This document shows positions 24,191-35,221 of a stretch of 64,000 nucleotides of DNA, piece after piece. Within the stretch, counting starts at the first letter, position 1. Every line of letters starts with the position of its first letter. The notes under the pieces are model-generated. The model was not told the origin of the DNA and did no database searches. It saw nothing but the letters and a program-made list of their open reading frames with translations. The translations under genes and the position numbers were made by a program. This stretch comes from Gymnopus androsaceus JB14 (Eukaryota; Basidiomycota; Agaricomycetes; Agaricales; Omphalotaceae): NCBI GenBank assembly GCA_009733575.1, contig ML769502.1, positions 62,001 to 126,000 on the forward strand, read 5' to 3'.

Positions 24191-26006
24191 ATGTCCGATA
24201 ATCCCTCATTTGTCTTGCGGTCTATCGAAGATGTTGTCTACGAGGACCGCCCTGTTCCAGATTCTGGTTAGCAAGTGTTGACTTTTCATGAGCCAAGGAT
24301 CTCTGACGCGCCACATATTAGTCTCCGACACGGAGGTGCTCGTCGCGATTAAGAAGACTGGTAAGTATGATCCGCGCTGGTCTATGTATTACTCCCAGTA
24401 CTAATCCTATCCAGGTATATGTGGTTCCGATGTAATAATTATCTCCTGCATACTTGTATGGTTCTCACTGTTGACTATTCACAGGTGCATTACTACGTCC
24501 ACGGCAAGATTGGAGATTTCGTCGTCAAAAGTCCGATGGTAATATTCTCCCAATTCCTCTCCCTGAGAGTTGAATTCTGATCCTCCGACATAGGTTCTTG
24601 GACATGAATCCGCCGGCGTAATTCATAAAGGTATGGTCTAATTTTCGAATCGATGTACAGATCTAATGGCATCTCTCCAGTGGGCTCGAAAGTCAAACAC
24701 GTCAAAGTTGGAGACAGAGTTGCGGTGGAGCCAGGATCAACATGCAGTGAGCTATACCCTTCCCTATGTTGACCTAACCTTTTGCTAATAGAGAGTTCTA
24801 GGAACATGCGATGCGTGTAAATCTGGACGATATAACGTACGTTTTATCATCCAAGAGCTCTACATCGTCTAATCGTACACTAGCTTTGCCCCGATATCGT
24901 CTTTGCAGCAACTCCTCCGTACGACTTTTCTTTTCCTTCATTTTACTATTATAGTAATAGAGTGTTTTGGCGATAGATACGACGGAACCCTGGCTCGGTA
25001 CTATCGTGTCTCTGCAGAACTCGCTTATCCATTGCCAGACAACCTTTCCTTGGAGGATGGCGCTATGGTAATCTTATCCCACCATTTAGCTATATCCGTC
25101 TAATACTTTATCACAGATGGAGCCTCTCTCTGTAGGCGTGCATTCGGTATCAACCCTTGGTAAATTCAAGTTCGGCGAGAGTATCTTGGTACTTGGATGC
25201 GGCCCAGCAAGTTCCCTCTTTCTCATTAAAGATGTAGCAAGCTCTAATGTTATCTTTAGGTGGGTTTGCTATGTATGGCAGTAGCCAAAGCTCTTGGAGC
25301 CAAGCGAATTATTGCCGCAGACATAGTTCCCTTCGCGACTCGAGTTTGCGAAGAACTATGTCGGTTCGATACCCTACCTACCTGTTTCTCCCAACAAGGA
25401 CGAAAGCAAGCTTGATTACAGCAAAAGAAACTCGGAAAATATGAAACAAACCTTGGGGATTGAGGATCGCGGACCAAACGCTATCGATTTGGTTATTGAT
25501 GCCAGCGGCGCAGAAGTTTCGATTCAGACAGGGCTCTACACAGTTCGTACAGGAGGGACGATGGTGCAGGTAATGTCCTTTCAATCGTGTCTGTTCACTA
25601 TATCAATAGTCGCCTCTCAAGGTTGGCATGGGCAACCCCAATATCCAAATTGATCTATCCCAGCTGATGACCAAAGAGGTCGCCTTCAAGGTAGTCTCCA
25701 GTACTGAGACTAAAACATATACTGACGATCATTCATAGGGCTCATTCCGCTACACGCACGGAGACTATCCTCTCGCCATCTCTCTTGTTGCTCAAGGAAA
25801 AGTTGATCTCAAACCTTTGGTTACTCACCGGTTAGTCTCTCAAAAGCTTTATGCTGAGCAGTCTTCCATTTCTTGCATTTTTCAGATACAACTTCAACGA
25901 TGCCATCGCTGCATTCAAAGCAACTAGAGCGGGCAAGAGTGAAGACGGGAAGGATGTAATCAAGGCGGTTATTTCAGGCCCTGATGTTTCCCCCGACGAT
26001 GTTTAA
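24191..26006 (+). CDS. Xylitol/sorbitol dehydrogenase (D-xylulose reductase)
   Basis: This is a zinc-dependent medium-chain dehydrogenase that oxidises xylitol (or sorbitol) with NAD+ in the pentose-catabolic route. About ten short introns split it. Visible blocks are [40 protein letters not shown] (zinc-ligand Cys), MVLGHESAGVIHKVG (His-Glu pair), and a structural-zinc Cys cluster TCRTCDACKSGRYNLC. The dinucleotide fold reads LGCGPVGLL with MAVAKALGAKRIIAADI, and FKGSFRYTHGDYPLAI lies near the end. It closes with DVSPDDV and TAA at 26004-26006. A one-base gain (CCCTTCG instead of CCCTCG, 25329-25333) shifts the frame after AADIVP; on either side the frames read as a normal enzyme. I take that base as a likely assembly error rather than a dead gene. 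Confidence 0.85.
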
Positions 26007-26150
26007 TTCTACTGCAAAGGTCCGGGTAAGTTTATTTGTTTATGAATATCTACATAACTAGTAAATTGAAGTGTATATGTCGTTGGAATAAGGAATTGTA
26101 TTTCACCCTGTTGCAACAGTTGCTTTGAGTTGTAGCCAGAATTCCGGAGA

Positions 26151-26174
26151 GAGCATCGGAGCATCGGAGCATCG
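26151..26174 (+). repeat. Three tandem GAGCATCG octamers
   Basis: GAGCATCG is repeated at 26151-26158, 26159-26166 and 26167-26174, about 45 bp before the ATG of the next gene. This is directly visible. Its role is unknown; a simple slippage product is the default explanation. Confidence 0.85.
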
Positions 26175-26218
26175 TACCGAAGCGCGCGTCAGTTCACGTC
26201 TTTCACTAGCTCCACGAT

Positions 26219-27578
26219 GCCATTTCGTCCTCGCAATCCATACTATCTTCGAATCTCTAAAAGAGACGTGTTGCCGATATACGTGAGGCTCTAATGCTCC
26301 TGCAATAATTTTGCTCTATCTAATTGTCTTTGGAAGCTATATCTCGACGACCGACATCTCGATTGGATGACCGATACAGTCCTGCAGCATGTTCTTGAGG
26401 ATTTGAGGCCCAAGTTCATTCACTATTCATCTTGAAATGCATAAGCCTAAATAATTTCTTTTCCAAGAGTACTACCGAAACTACAAGCAGAGGCGGATGC
26501 AAACTTGGGACCAGGAGGGCCTCCTTCAGCGAAGAAAGCAACTGTAGAGACTCATAGAGGAGGTGCGTCGACTAAATATTCTATAGGTCTCGATTTCTAA
26601 TCAAACTTTTAGAGAACTACCAATTCTGTTATTTCTTGCGTAAAACTCAGCCTCACTCGGTTGTTTTGAAGGCGAGTTAGCAATTATGTGATTCTGACTC
26701 CCACTCAATTTCGTGGCAGACGCGGACCTACGCTGCAGCACCTCCCCAAAAACAACTCATGATGCCCCCACCTCCAGTCCCAGAAAAAGCAAGGAAAAGG
26801 AAATCAAAAACCGCTCTGGCTTCGCGCAAGAAGCAAAAGACAAAGGGTAAAGGCAGGGCTATTGATGATAGCGAATCAGAAGCAGAAGCAGATTCGTCTG
26901 GAGAGGAGGCAGAGGAGGACGAAAACGCGTCTGGCTCTCGAACATCGACACGATCAAGAAAGCGTACTGCTACAGTAGACGTCGATGGAGATTCACGCAT
27001 GGAAGACGACGACAGTCCTGATGACGATGAATACATCCCAACATCACGGAAGAAAGGGAAAGAACGTGCTAAAACCATTCACTTTGAGCTGGAAATTGAA
27101 GATGACGAGGAAGAAAAGCCAAAGCCATTGTTGCATCTAAAACACCAAGGGTTCAAAATACTAGGCAGCTGCTTGTGTATCGTTGTCGAGCCTTGGCCCG
27201 CCATCCAAGCACCATCCCCGCGCACCGTCGATCCTTCGTTCTACTACTCCTCGTGCTCCTAGTATTGGTCCCCGACTTGTCACATCGAATGAAATTGCAC
27301 GGGCACGGTCGAAGACCCCACTCTTTTTGCCCGACCCTGATGACCGGGACAGGAGCCAAACACCCTTTCCAGACGCTAGTCATGTACGCCCATTACCATT
27401 ATATGACGATGATTTGATTCTGGACGGAGGTATGGACGAAGACGAGTACGGAGGAATGATAGAGTTCAGTCAGATACTCAATGCAGCGGGCGACGTTCGC
27501 GCAGGCGCCTTGGATGAAGACGAGGACATGGAGGGTGCAGTATTCTTTGGTGATGCAGACGAAGTCCGAGAGTTATAA
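26219..27578 (+). CDS. Unrecognised nuclear-type protein with charged tail
   Basis: Joining ATG 26219, a 54-nt intron (donor GTGAGG), an intron ending CCAAG near 26469, one at 26571-26612, and a GC-AG intron near 26671-26720 gives one continuous frame. Visible blocks are PRNPYYLRISKRDVLPIYLYLDD, DWMTDTVLQHVLEDLRPKVL, GGPPSAKKATVETHRG, YQFCYFLRKTQPHSVVLK, then a Lys/Arg-rich and an acidic region (26780-27110). After that come LKHQGFKILGSCLCIVVEPWP, a Pro/Ser/Arg linker, FLPDPDDRDRSQTPFPD, and an acidic tail to the stop near 27578. The compact N-terminal blocks look conserved, while the middle looks disordered and nuclear. A one-base shift near 27200 separates EPWP from the last segment. I cannot name the family; a DNA- or chromatin-associated role is only a guess from composition. 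Confidence 0.6.
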
Positions 27579-27627
27579 AATGCTATAATATACTTTGTAT
27601 AGAATAATAAATTGCTAAATAACGATG

Positions 27628-30161
27628 CTACGCTCTGCCTATTTCTCGTAGTATCTCTTGTTTTCTCGGTTCAGCGACGAAGCGGAAACCTGCGCTGACC
27701 ATGTCAAACTGGCCATGACCTCCAGAGAGCGCACGAAGGCGGCTGTTATAATCCAGCATCTGACTTAAAGGGGCCAGAGCATGAATGGATCGTCTGAGTT
27801 TCGGAGATGCACTAGATCCCTTTAATGAAGAGCCTGAAGACGAAGGAGAGAGCATCTCAGGAGGTATATAGTTGCCATCCTCTGGGTAGCCTCCGATTTC
27901 ATCACCCTCGGACAGCCCGTCGCCCAGTTCCTGCAGCTCTGCCCCACGCTCAGTTAAATCCTTGACGACCTTGCCCAGAGTATCTTCAGTAACGGATACC
28001 TTGAATAAAAAGTATGGTTCCATGAGAGATCCCATCCCAACCTTCCGTATGCGATTGCGCATAATGATAGCGCTCGCCCCGGTAAGCTAGAGATATGGGA
28101 GACGGCGTGGTCCAGTCTTTGATCTGTATATGGAGATGGGACATTGGGAGCGATGAATGAGGTGAGTTTGACAGGGCGCTGGCGATCCCTGAAGCGATGA
28201 GGAGCTCTGGGTTTGCAGTGGAAGACGTCTCTGGAGTAGCTATGGGGTTTCCGGCCTTGTTCAAGACGAGATTTCCATCCCATAACGGGTTTCCTTCCTC
28301 GTCGTCCCGCAAAGGCCGAATATCCAATGCAACAGTAACAGAGGTTCCAGCTATCTCTGTAGTCTCGCTGCCTGGGGCGAGTGGTAGACCGTAATCTGGA
28401 CCCAAACCTTCTCGATAACTAACGCGACGTTTCCCCAGCTCAAAGTTTGCTTGAAACTCTTCTCGGAGTCGACCTTCGACAATCTCGAGATGTAGAGCAC
28501 CTAGGCCATGCACCAATATCTGACCTTCCTGAAGGTCATAACGAACAGAGGGATCTGTCCGACTGAGCGATTCCAGTGCTGTCTGTACTGGCTCCAGATC
28601 AGAATGCGAGTTTGGTAGGACAGAAGCTGAAATGACTGATTTGGGAGGTATGATATCTTGCATTACGGTCTGACTTGAAAGGGGAGCACCAGGAGCGACG
28701 AGAGTATCTCCTGTACGGGTGTATTTGAGACCCAGTACAACACCCACTGCGCCAAACGGTAGTTCGTCGACCTCTACAGGCTCCGACGCGTACATGAGCA
28801 AAAGCTTTGAATATTTTCTCCTTCTGATTCCGTGTCGCGTTCAGTACCGTGCTCTGTCTCGATAGCTTTCCTAAATAAAGATGTGATGAGACGAACAACT
28901 TTTCGCGACCAAGAACGCATACCTGAATAAATCCGGACATAAGTCATCCAACCTCGTTTTTTATCCCAGTTAACCTTCCAAGCGAGCATGCGTAACGGAG
29001 CATTTTTAGTGGAATCATGTGGAACATCGAGGGGACTAGCGAATAGTTCACCAATATAGTCCATGACGATGCTCGTTCCAATATGTTGAATAGCTGAGCC
29101 ACAAACAACGGGTAAAATCTGTTCTCCAACGAGCTCTTTCGTAGATGAGGTATAATCTCGGAATACTCTATACCAAGATAGGACGACGGTTCGGAAGGAA
29201 GCGTGAGGAGTTTTTCCATCAGGTCTTCTGAGAACATTGAAAGATTCTCTAGCATTTCCGTGCGTGCGGGTACCAAGTGAGGGATAATTGGATGGTCGGA
29301 GGGCAAAAAGTCAAGGCTTCTCCAAGGCTTTAACGTCTCTAGGAAGCGCATGACAAGTAGACCTTCCATCCTCGTCCCAACGCCAAACTTGCCACTTTGC
29401 GAGGTCGACGAGGCCGTGGATACCAGGTTCTGCGCGCGCATAATCTGGAGGATCAAATGACGCGATTGGTAGTGTCAGAACCATCGGATGAGGGTGCAGA
29501 CGATGAGTGAGTAGAGAACGAAGTGATGATCTAAATGAAGCTCCTGGACGATCCTGCTTGTTCAAAAACATCATACGCGTGGGTACGCCGTACCTATCAA
29601 GACGATATGAGTTGAAATGCCTGATATTGACGACAAAAATCTCACCTGGACCACGCACCTGTCTAATTGCTTCCATACACCTTTGGTCTGTGCTTCAACT
29701 CCTTCAACCGAGTCAATAAGGACGACAGCACCGTCAATGACACGACTAGCGCTTTCGACTTCCATGCCAAAGTCTGCGTGACCTGGTGTATCGATGAGAT
29801 TGAACGTCCAGTCCTTCCATTTGACAGGAATACTGGCAGACTGAATCGTGATACCGCGTTCTCTTTCTGCAGGAAGAAAATCGGTAGTAGTACTACCGGT
29901 ATCAACAGAGCCAGAGCTAGATATATACTGATGACTGAAGCAGAATTGATTCGGTCAGAGTTGTCTTGCCAGAATCTTTTTTTTTTCTGTAGAATTAGAT
30001 TGTTTTCTCGGAGTAAGAATGAATAGAAACGAACCAATATGTGCTACCAAAGCCATATTCCGTATTTTGCTGGGATCATGAGGGATATTTTTTGTTGCAA
30101 TTCCGCGACAAAAAGAAGGACGTTTCAAGGACGCGCGCGCGGCCCATACTCGCGACTGCAT
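27628..30161 (-). CDS. MEF2: Mitochondrial elongation factor G2 / ribosome-releasing factor 2
   Basis: This is a GTPase of the EF-G family that, with recycling factor RRF, splits mitochondrial ribosomes after termination. The N-terminus ([20 protein letters not shown]) is a basic, Ser-rich mitochondrial presequence. GTPase motifs: [12 protein letters not shown] (P-loop part), [12 protein letters not shown] (switch I), [23 protein letters not shown] (G3) and [11 protein letters not shown] (NKxD). Domain IV/V blocks such as [35 protein letters not shown], and [16 protein letters not shown] follow. The C-terminus is [21 protein letters not shown]. At least three one-base changes interrupt it: near 29315 (gain), 29120 (a missing base in SLENQILPVV) and 28090 (before [16 protein letters not shown]). 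Since the protein is otherwise full length and conserved, these look like assembly errors. It is divergent from STE14, with 87 bp between start codons. Confidence 0.85.
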
Positions 30162-30248
30162 AAGACAAGAACCGACGGGCGCTTAATATGCTTCTTTTGT
30201 TCAAAGTACTAGCGCTTATCCCTCTAATTGTTCTTTCTTCCCTCCATA
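30162..30248. promoter_or_regulatory. Compact divergent promoter of MEF2 and STE14
   Basis: Only 87 bp separate the two start codons, which face away from each other. Any promoter elements for both genes must lie here or inside the genes. I see no clear TATA box. Confidence 0.5.
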
Positions 30249-31235
30249 ATGTCGACCGACATCGCAGCAAATTTCGAAGAGCGCCTTCGACAACGAGAAC
30301 GGCTTCAAAGCCATGCTCTCTCAACCATACCATCAGTCGACGTACGGATTGCTGGAAATCTGCCAAATACACCTCTTTCCGCTGCTACAATTGCCTTTTC
30401 CCTCGGAACCGTCTTTTGTTTTGGGCTCTCAATACTTGTAGGAGGTCTTTCAGCGTATTGGTGGATGACCTATCAACTTGGATTTTTTATTGCTGCATGG
30501 GCAGCATTTCACTTTGGGGAGTTTGCCGTTACTGCTGGATGGAACTTGGAGAAATGTAGTGTCGAATGTGAGCGTGTTTGGATAAAGTCTTCAAGCTTTA
30601 CTGATTCTATTTAGCCTTCTTGCTGGATAATGGATCTATGTATCATATAGCAAATGGCTCAGCCATTCTGGAATATATCGTGACTCTATATTTTATGCCC
30701 TCACTCAAGACACGGTTTTGGGTCTCGATCGTCGGTACGTCTTCTTGGCGCAGCAGGTAATCAATACTCAATGTGATCTATAGGCATGATTATGGTATTA
30801 GTCGGCCAATTCATGCGCTCCGCGGCCATGATACACGCGTCGACGAATTTCTCGCATTCGCTCGCGTTCAAGAAACTTGATTCCCATCGACTAGTTACGG
30901 ACGGAATCTACGCGTGCGTAACATGGATCTTTTGCCGATAGATAATGCTTAACCTCTCCTTGCAGCTGGTGCCGCCATCCGTCTTATGCTGGCTTTTTCT
31001 ATTGGGCAATGGGTACCCAGCTTGTCCTGCAAAACCCCTTGTGCTTCATCTTGTATTTTGTTCTGCTGTGGAGGTTTTTCTACGCCAGGACAAGAAGTAA
31101 GTGTGTACCCTCTCTCATATTTTGTGATTCTGACTCGTCCGCGCAGCCGAAGAAAGGACGTTGATAAAGTTTTTCGGAGACGAATATGTTAAATACCGCG
31201 ATAGTGTCGGGACAATGATTCCGTTCATTCCATAG
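30249..31235 (+). CDS. STE14: Protein-S-isoprenylcysteine O-methyltransferase
   Basis: An ER-membrane methyltransferase that caps the C-terminal prenyl-cysteine of CaaX proteins such as mating pheromone and Ras. Exons join to about 240 residues: MSTDIAANFEERLRQ, hydrophobic helices (AATIAFSLGTVFCFGLSILV, GFFIAAWAAFHFGEF), and the S-adenosylmethionine/C-terminal signature VTDGIYAWCRHPSYAGFFYW. LLWRFFYARTRTEERTLIKFFGDEYVKYRDSV follows, then the end FIP with stop at 31233-31235. The Arg-His-Pro and the Glu-Glu in RTEERTL are conserved catalytic-region residues. Four introns with standard borders are seen (for example GTGAGC..TTTAG near 30566-30613), and no frame break is seen. An in-frame Met 21 bp upstream (30228) is a possible alternative start; I chose 30249 because it matches the usual short N-terminus. 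Confidence 0.92.
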
Positions 31236-31339
31236 CATAATAAATCATTCTTGTATCATGGGCATGAAGCGTGGATTGAAAAGCCATATAGAGAAAACAT
31301 GCAACATGGAAATTTTATGGACCAGCACTCGTCGTAAAA

Positions 31340-32064
31340 TCACTCTTCTGCTATCGCACCCTTTTCCGACACGTAGATACCGTCCAAGAATTTACGGATA
31401 TCCTTGTTCCGTACTTTGCAGACACCGTGGATGGAGGCGGCTGTAAAAATAAAGTGAGATAAAGACCAATAAGTAATGGATTATAGGCTCACCAGACTGA
31501 GAAACCATGTCAATGTCGTTACCCTCGAGGATAAGCTCGTCCTTTTGTGCTTTGGACTCTGTGATCACTACACCATTCAGCATGTTGACGTGTCGTACAG
31601 TCTGGGAGATAGTGAGTAGCTGAAATCGGCGCTCAAAATTTCGCTCTCACCTTTTCGCCCAAAAAGTTACGGATCTCGACAGAGTGACCATCATCCTGGA
31701 TGATACAGTTGATGGGGAAATGGGCGTAGACCGCACGCATTTTGTATCGGAATCCCTGGAATATTTGGTTAATTCTTTGAACGCAGACCAGTTCCTGCAA
31801 GCGCACCTTTGTGACACCGTTAATCATGTTGTTGATAAGACTCTTGATTGTCCTCAGGCAAGCAACATGTTTCCTTCCTCCCTCCCAGACAGCGAGCGTG
31901 ACTTTGTGGTTTTTGCCCTTGACCAGGCGGATATCCATGTTGACATGTTGGACATTCTTTGTGAGGGTTCCTCGGGGACCAGTCACTTTAATGATGCGGG
32001 CTTTGATCTCCAGGGTGACTCCCTCTGGGATAGCGAGTTCTTCGGTTTGGAGGACGTCCCGCAT
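31340..32064 (-). CDS. RPL9: 60S ribosomal protein L9 (uL6)
   Basis: Four exons (32064-31807, 31755-31651, 31601-31493, 31440-31340) join to exactly 190 residues, the normal length of eukaryotic L9. Exon 1 reads [16 protein letters not shown] and [13 protein letters not shown], exon 2 [16 protein letters not shown], exon 3 [17 protein letters not shown] with [16 protein letters not shown], and exon 4 [25 protein letters not shown]. The intron borders are GTGCGC..TTCCAG, GTGAGA..CCCAG and GTGAGC..TACAG. The protein sits at the base of the stalk of the large subunit. A CAG directly before the ATG suggests a further intron in the 5' UTR, common in fungal ribosomal-protein genes. No frame break is seen. 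Confidence 0.96.
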
Positions 32065-32523
32065 CTGTAAATGAAACGTTAGCTCGAGTCCTCAAGTTGA
32101 ATCCACCAATTTTAAGCAAAATCTCGGTTGGAAATTGGTATAGAAATGATCGCAAAGGCAGCCTGAATCGATACGAGCAGCAATTAGAGGGACTTACGGT
32201 CTTGAGCGGTCTTTAGCGTATATTGGGGGGAGGGTTTTGCTGAAATTTTGTTCGAATCTCGCAGTGACAGTGTGACAGAAACAAGCGCTTGTGTGCCGAG
32301 CTCGCCGATCCATTTGGCGCCCAAAGCACATGGTTGGTCATTGACAGGTCAACGTCGACTCCACCTCTCTCTCTTCAACCTCAACCACTACATTGTCGTT
32401 TTCCGTTCAGATTTTCTGTTGTGAAAAATTTGTTTGAAAAAACGCTTACTCGCTGTTAGGTGTCATTGCAGATTCTCATTTCTTCCTTTGAGCCTCTTGT
32501 CTGTTTTTATAAGTGACAGCGAG
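32065..32523. promoter_or_regulatory. Divergent promoter region of RPL9 and PCF11
   Basis: The two genes are transcribed away from each other. The stretch contains pyrimidine-rich tracts (about 32360-32420), typical of strong fungal promoters. A GTTCGAATC at about 32253 resembles a tRNA B-box, but no cloverleaf can be folded around it. Confidence 0.4.
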
Positions 32524-34913
32524 ATGTCTCTCTACTTTGGGCAGCCAGCAGCTTATGGCGCCAACGCCTTCAGTCAACCACCAGTTCCCAGTTCTTATCC
32601 TCTGGTTCCTCCACCTCCCATTTATCAAATGGATCCTGCAACCTTTCGCCGAGAATTCGCTAATCGGCTTGCAGAACTAACCGTCAACTCACGACCTCTC
32701 ATCCAGGGTCTTTCTATGATGGCACACGATTATTCACGATTTGCAGATATTGTTGCTCAGTGTTTAGAGGCTCATATTCGCAAGGTGAGCTTTTCCTTCC
32801 TTTCTCTGTGTTATTGCGATCGAAACTGCGTGAAACGTGGACGCTACGATATCAATGTACATGTACTAGTTTCCTAGTTGGTAGTTTTTGTTTCAACGAT
32901 AAAAAAAAACCCTGCAAGTGCTCTCGCGAGCACCTTCAGAAAAAATGCGTCAGACCCGTCACTTTTGGTCATATTGTTGGTTCCGCGGATTGCTGACTGA
33001 TATTTCCTTTTTTGTCCAGGTCGCACCATGGGTGAAGCTTCCAGTCTTTTATCTGCTCGACATGATAAGCAAGAACATTTACGAACCTTACGCTCGACAC
33101 TTCGCAAGATTCGTTGTTCCCTTGTTCCATGAAACCTATCAACAGGTAGATGAACCCACTCGCAGTAAGATGGTCGAGCTCGTGCTTACTTGGCGGACTG
33201 GCTCCCCCATGGGCAAAGAACTTTTCGGTGTAGCCGCACAGGTCTCGATAGAGCGAAACATCTGGGGAGATGGTTCGAGCACTGTACGTCCGTCTCTTGA
33301 CACCCTCCTGGTCATCGCTAAGGTGGCTCTCCAGCAGTCCAGTGGGTTTTATACAGGTGTCGGACAAATCACCAAGGCTCAAGTGCTCAGCGAACTCGAA
33401 TTCACCCTCGGACAGAAAGAACGAGCCGTTCAAGCTAATCCGAATGATTATACTTCAAAGAATCATATCAGTGTTCTACAACAGGTTCGTCGTTACTATC
33501 TTCTTCCACCGACTCGATACTCATGTCTTTCTAGCTTCGAAAGATTGTTGAGGCTGGTGTTTCTCAGGCTGAATTACAGCAAATCCTTGAACCAATTGCG
33601 CAACCTAATGCGAAGCAATGCTCAACCTCCTCCTCCACCTCCTCCACCATCAGCTCCTACCCCACAATGGTCATCAACTTCCTATTCTTCGCCTCCAGCT
33701 CCAATACCACCTCCTACCACATCATTGCCTCCCCCTGCTGCTTTCAATGCGCAGTCGTCATTTCCTGCCTTCAAACAAGAAGATTTTACTTCTGCATCTT
33801 CGAGTTCAGCTCCTACCCCCATCCCTACAGCTGGTCCTTCCACACAAACGCCTGCATTTGCCGATCTGCTGTCAACGCTTATGAAGGCTGGCGTAGTGAC
33901 GCAAAATAACACACCACTCGGTGCTGGTGCCACAGCGTACGACCAAGCGACCGATTTTAAACCCGAGGTCGTCGACGAAGCAAGAAAAGCCGCAAGAGCC
34001 TATCGCAACTCAATCTTATCGCATACTGTACAGTTGACGACTGCTGGTATCACCAGGTACGTTTTTCTTCCTCCTCCCAGTTGACGTTTTCCTTACGTGT
34101 AATTTTCCAGGTCTAGCCCGCCAATCAACGCACTCCTTTACGAACAGCTAGGAGCTCAGTGTAAACAGTGTGGTCTTCGTTTCCTCGATACTGTAGATGG
34201 CAGAAAAGCTCTCGAAGATCATCTAGACATGCACTTCAAACAGAATATAAAAGCAAACCAAAACATTGGACGAGGTCATAGTCGAAGCTGGTTTGTTGGT
34301 GTTGAGGTGAATAATTTTCGGTATCTTCTATATTTAACGGTTTGCTAATCAAGCTTTCTTTCTAGGACTGGGTTCAGGACGTCAAGGGAAAAGGACGTGC
34401 GGATGGTTCTAGGCCAGTTACTGCTAAAGCTGCAGCTGTTGCAGAAGCTGCTGAGCGGGATGCTAAATTACGTTCTGAATTCGTCGTTGTGCCGCCTGGG
34501 GACGAGGCCAAATCAATATCATGCCCGATTTGTAAAGAACCTCTTAAATCAGAATTTGTAGAGGACGATGAAGAGTGGGTCTGGAAGAACGCTGTCGTGA
34601 AGGAAGATAGGGTACGCACTTCTTGAAAAACAAAATTTGATTCTAGTTCTGACGTTGGGTTTTTCTACAGATATATCATGCTACTTGCCATGCAGAAGCT
34701 TCTGGTAATGCCCTTGTTGCGCGTCTACACATCAACAGTCGGAGTCGGTCTGGCACTCCTGAGTCAACAAAGTCACCCCGTTTAGCACGAGCGTCGCTCT
34801 CACCGGATTCTCAACGCGGTATGAAGCGTAAGGTCGACGACGATGATTCTTCTGTGAGCGGCGAAGCGGAAGGTACACCACATTATAAAAAGCTAGCTCT
34901 TTCTGTGTCATAA
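32524..34913 (+). CDS. PCF11: PCF11, pre-mRNA cleavage and termination factor
   Basis: Pcf11 binds the RNA polymerase II C-terminal repeat and couples 3'-end cleavage to termination in the CF IA complex. The start ATG at 32524 gives MSLYFGQPAAYG, a Pro-rich leader, then the CTD-interaction domain: FRREFANRLAELTVNSRPLIQGLSMMA, intron, VKLPVFYLLDMISKNIYEPYARHFARFV, and MVELVLTWRTGSP. A helical segment with LRNLM follows, then a long Pro/Ser/Thr stretch (33620-33850). The C-terminal zinc-finger part reads LGAQCKQCGLRFLD..DHLDMHF, the clamp WFVGVEDWVQD, and CPICKEPLKSEF with YHATCHAEA. It ends KLALSVS at 34911-34913. The order CID, linker, zinc fingers is the normal Pcf11 layout. Confidence 0.9.
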
Positions 34914-35221
34914 CATCAGCGTTTCGTTTCGTTTCGGTTTTTTTTTCATGTTTCTCTTCTCTTTGCATTGTCCACATCGTATCGTCCATCCTCATCATCA
35001 TGCGTATATGTAAGATTCATGCTGCGTTGCATTCACGTATATTTAATACTGCCTCATCGAATACTATCGTGCATACAAGTAAAAATGTTCGCATTTCATA
35101 GATACAAAATACAGCATCTTTTTTATGATTTTAAACCTCCAAGTCGAGGGAACTAACGTGTGAAAGATTCATCGATTTCGTTTCTGACTCGGTCTACGCC
35201 TCTCACTTCTTACTCCACGCT
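34914..35221. other. Intergenic between PCF11 and FRS1
   Basis: T-rich stretch with a poly-T run near 34940; probably the PCF11 3' UTR and the FRS1 promoter. No gene is seen. Confidence 0.5.

Noticed and set aside
32245..32270. tRNA B-box-like GTTCGAATC
   Set aside because: No acceptor stem, A-box or anticodon arm can be built around it; it lies in the RPL9/PCF11 promoter.
33618..33909. Extra frames in the PCF11 Pro-rich region
   Set aside because: Repetitive CCT/CAT codons keep several frames open; only the PCF11 frame links to both flanking domains.
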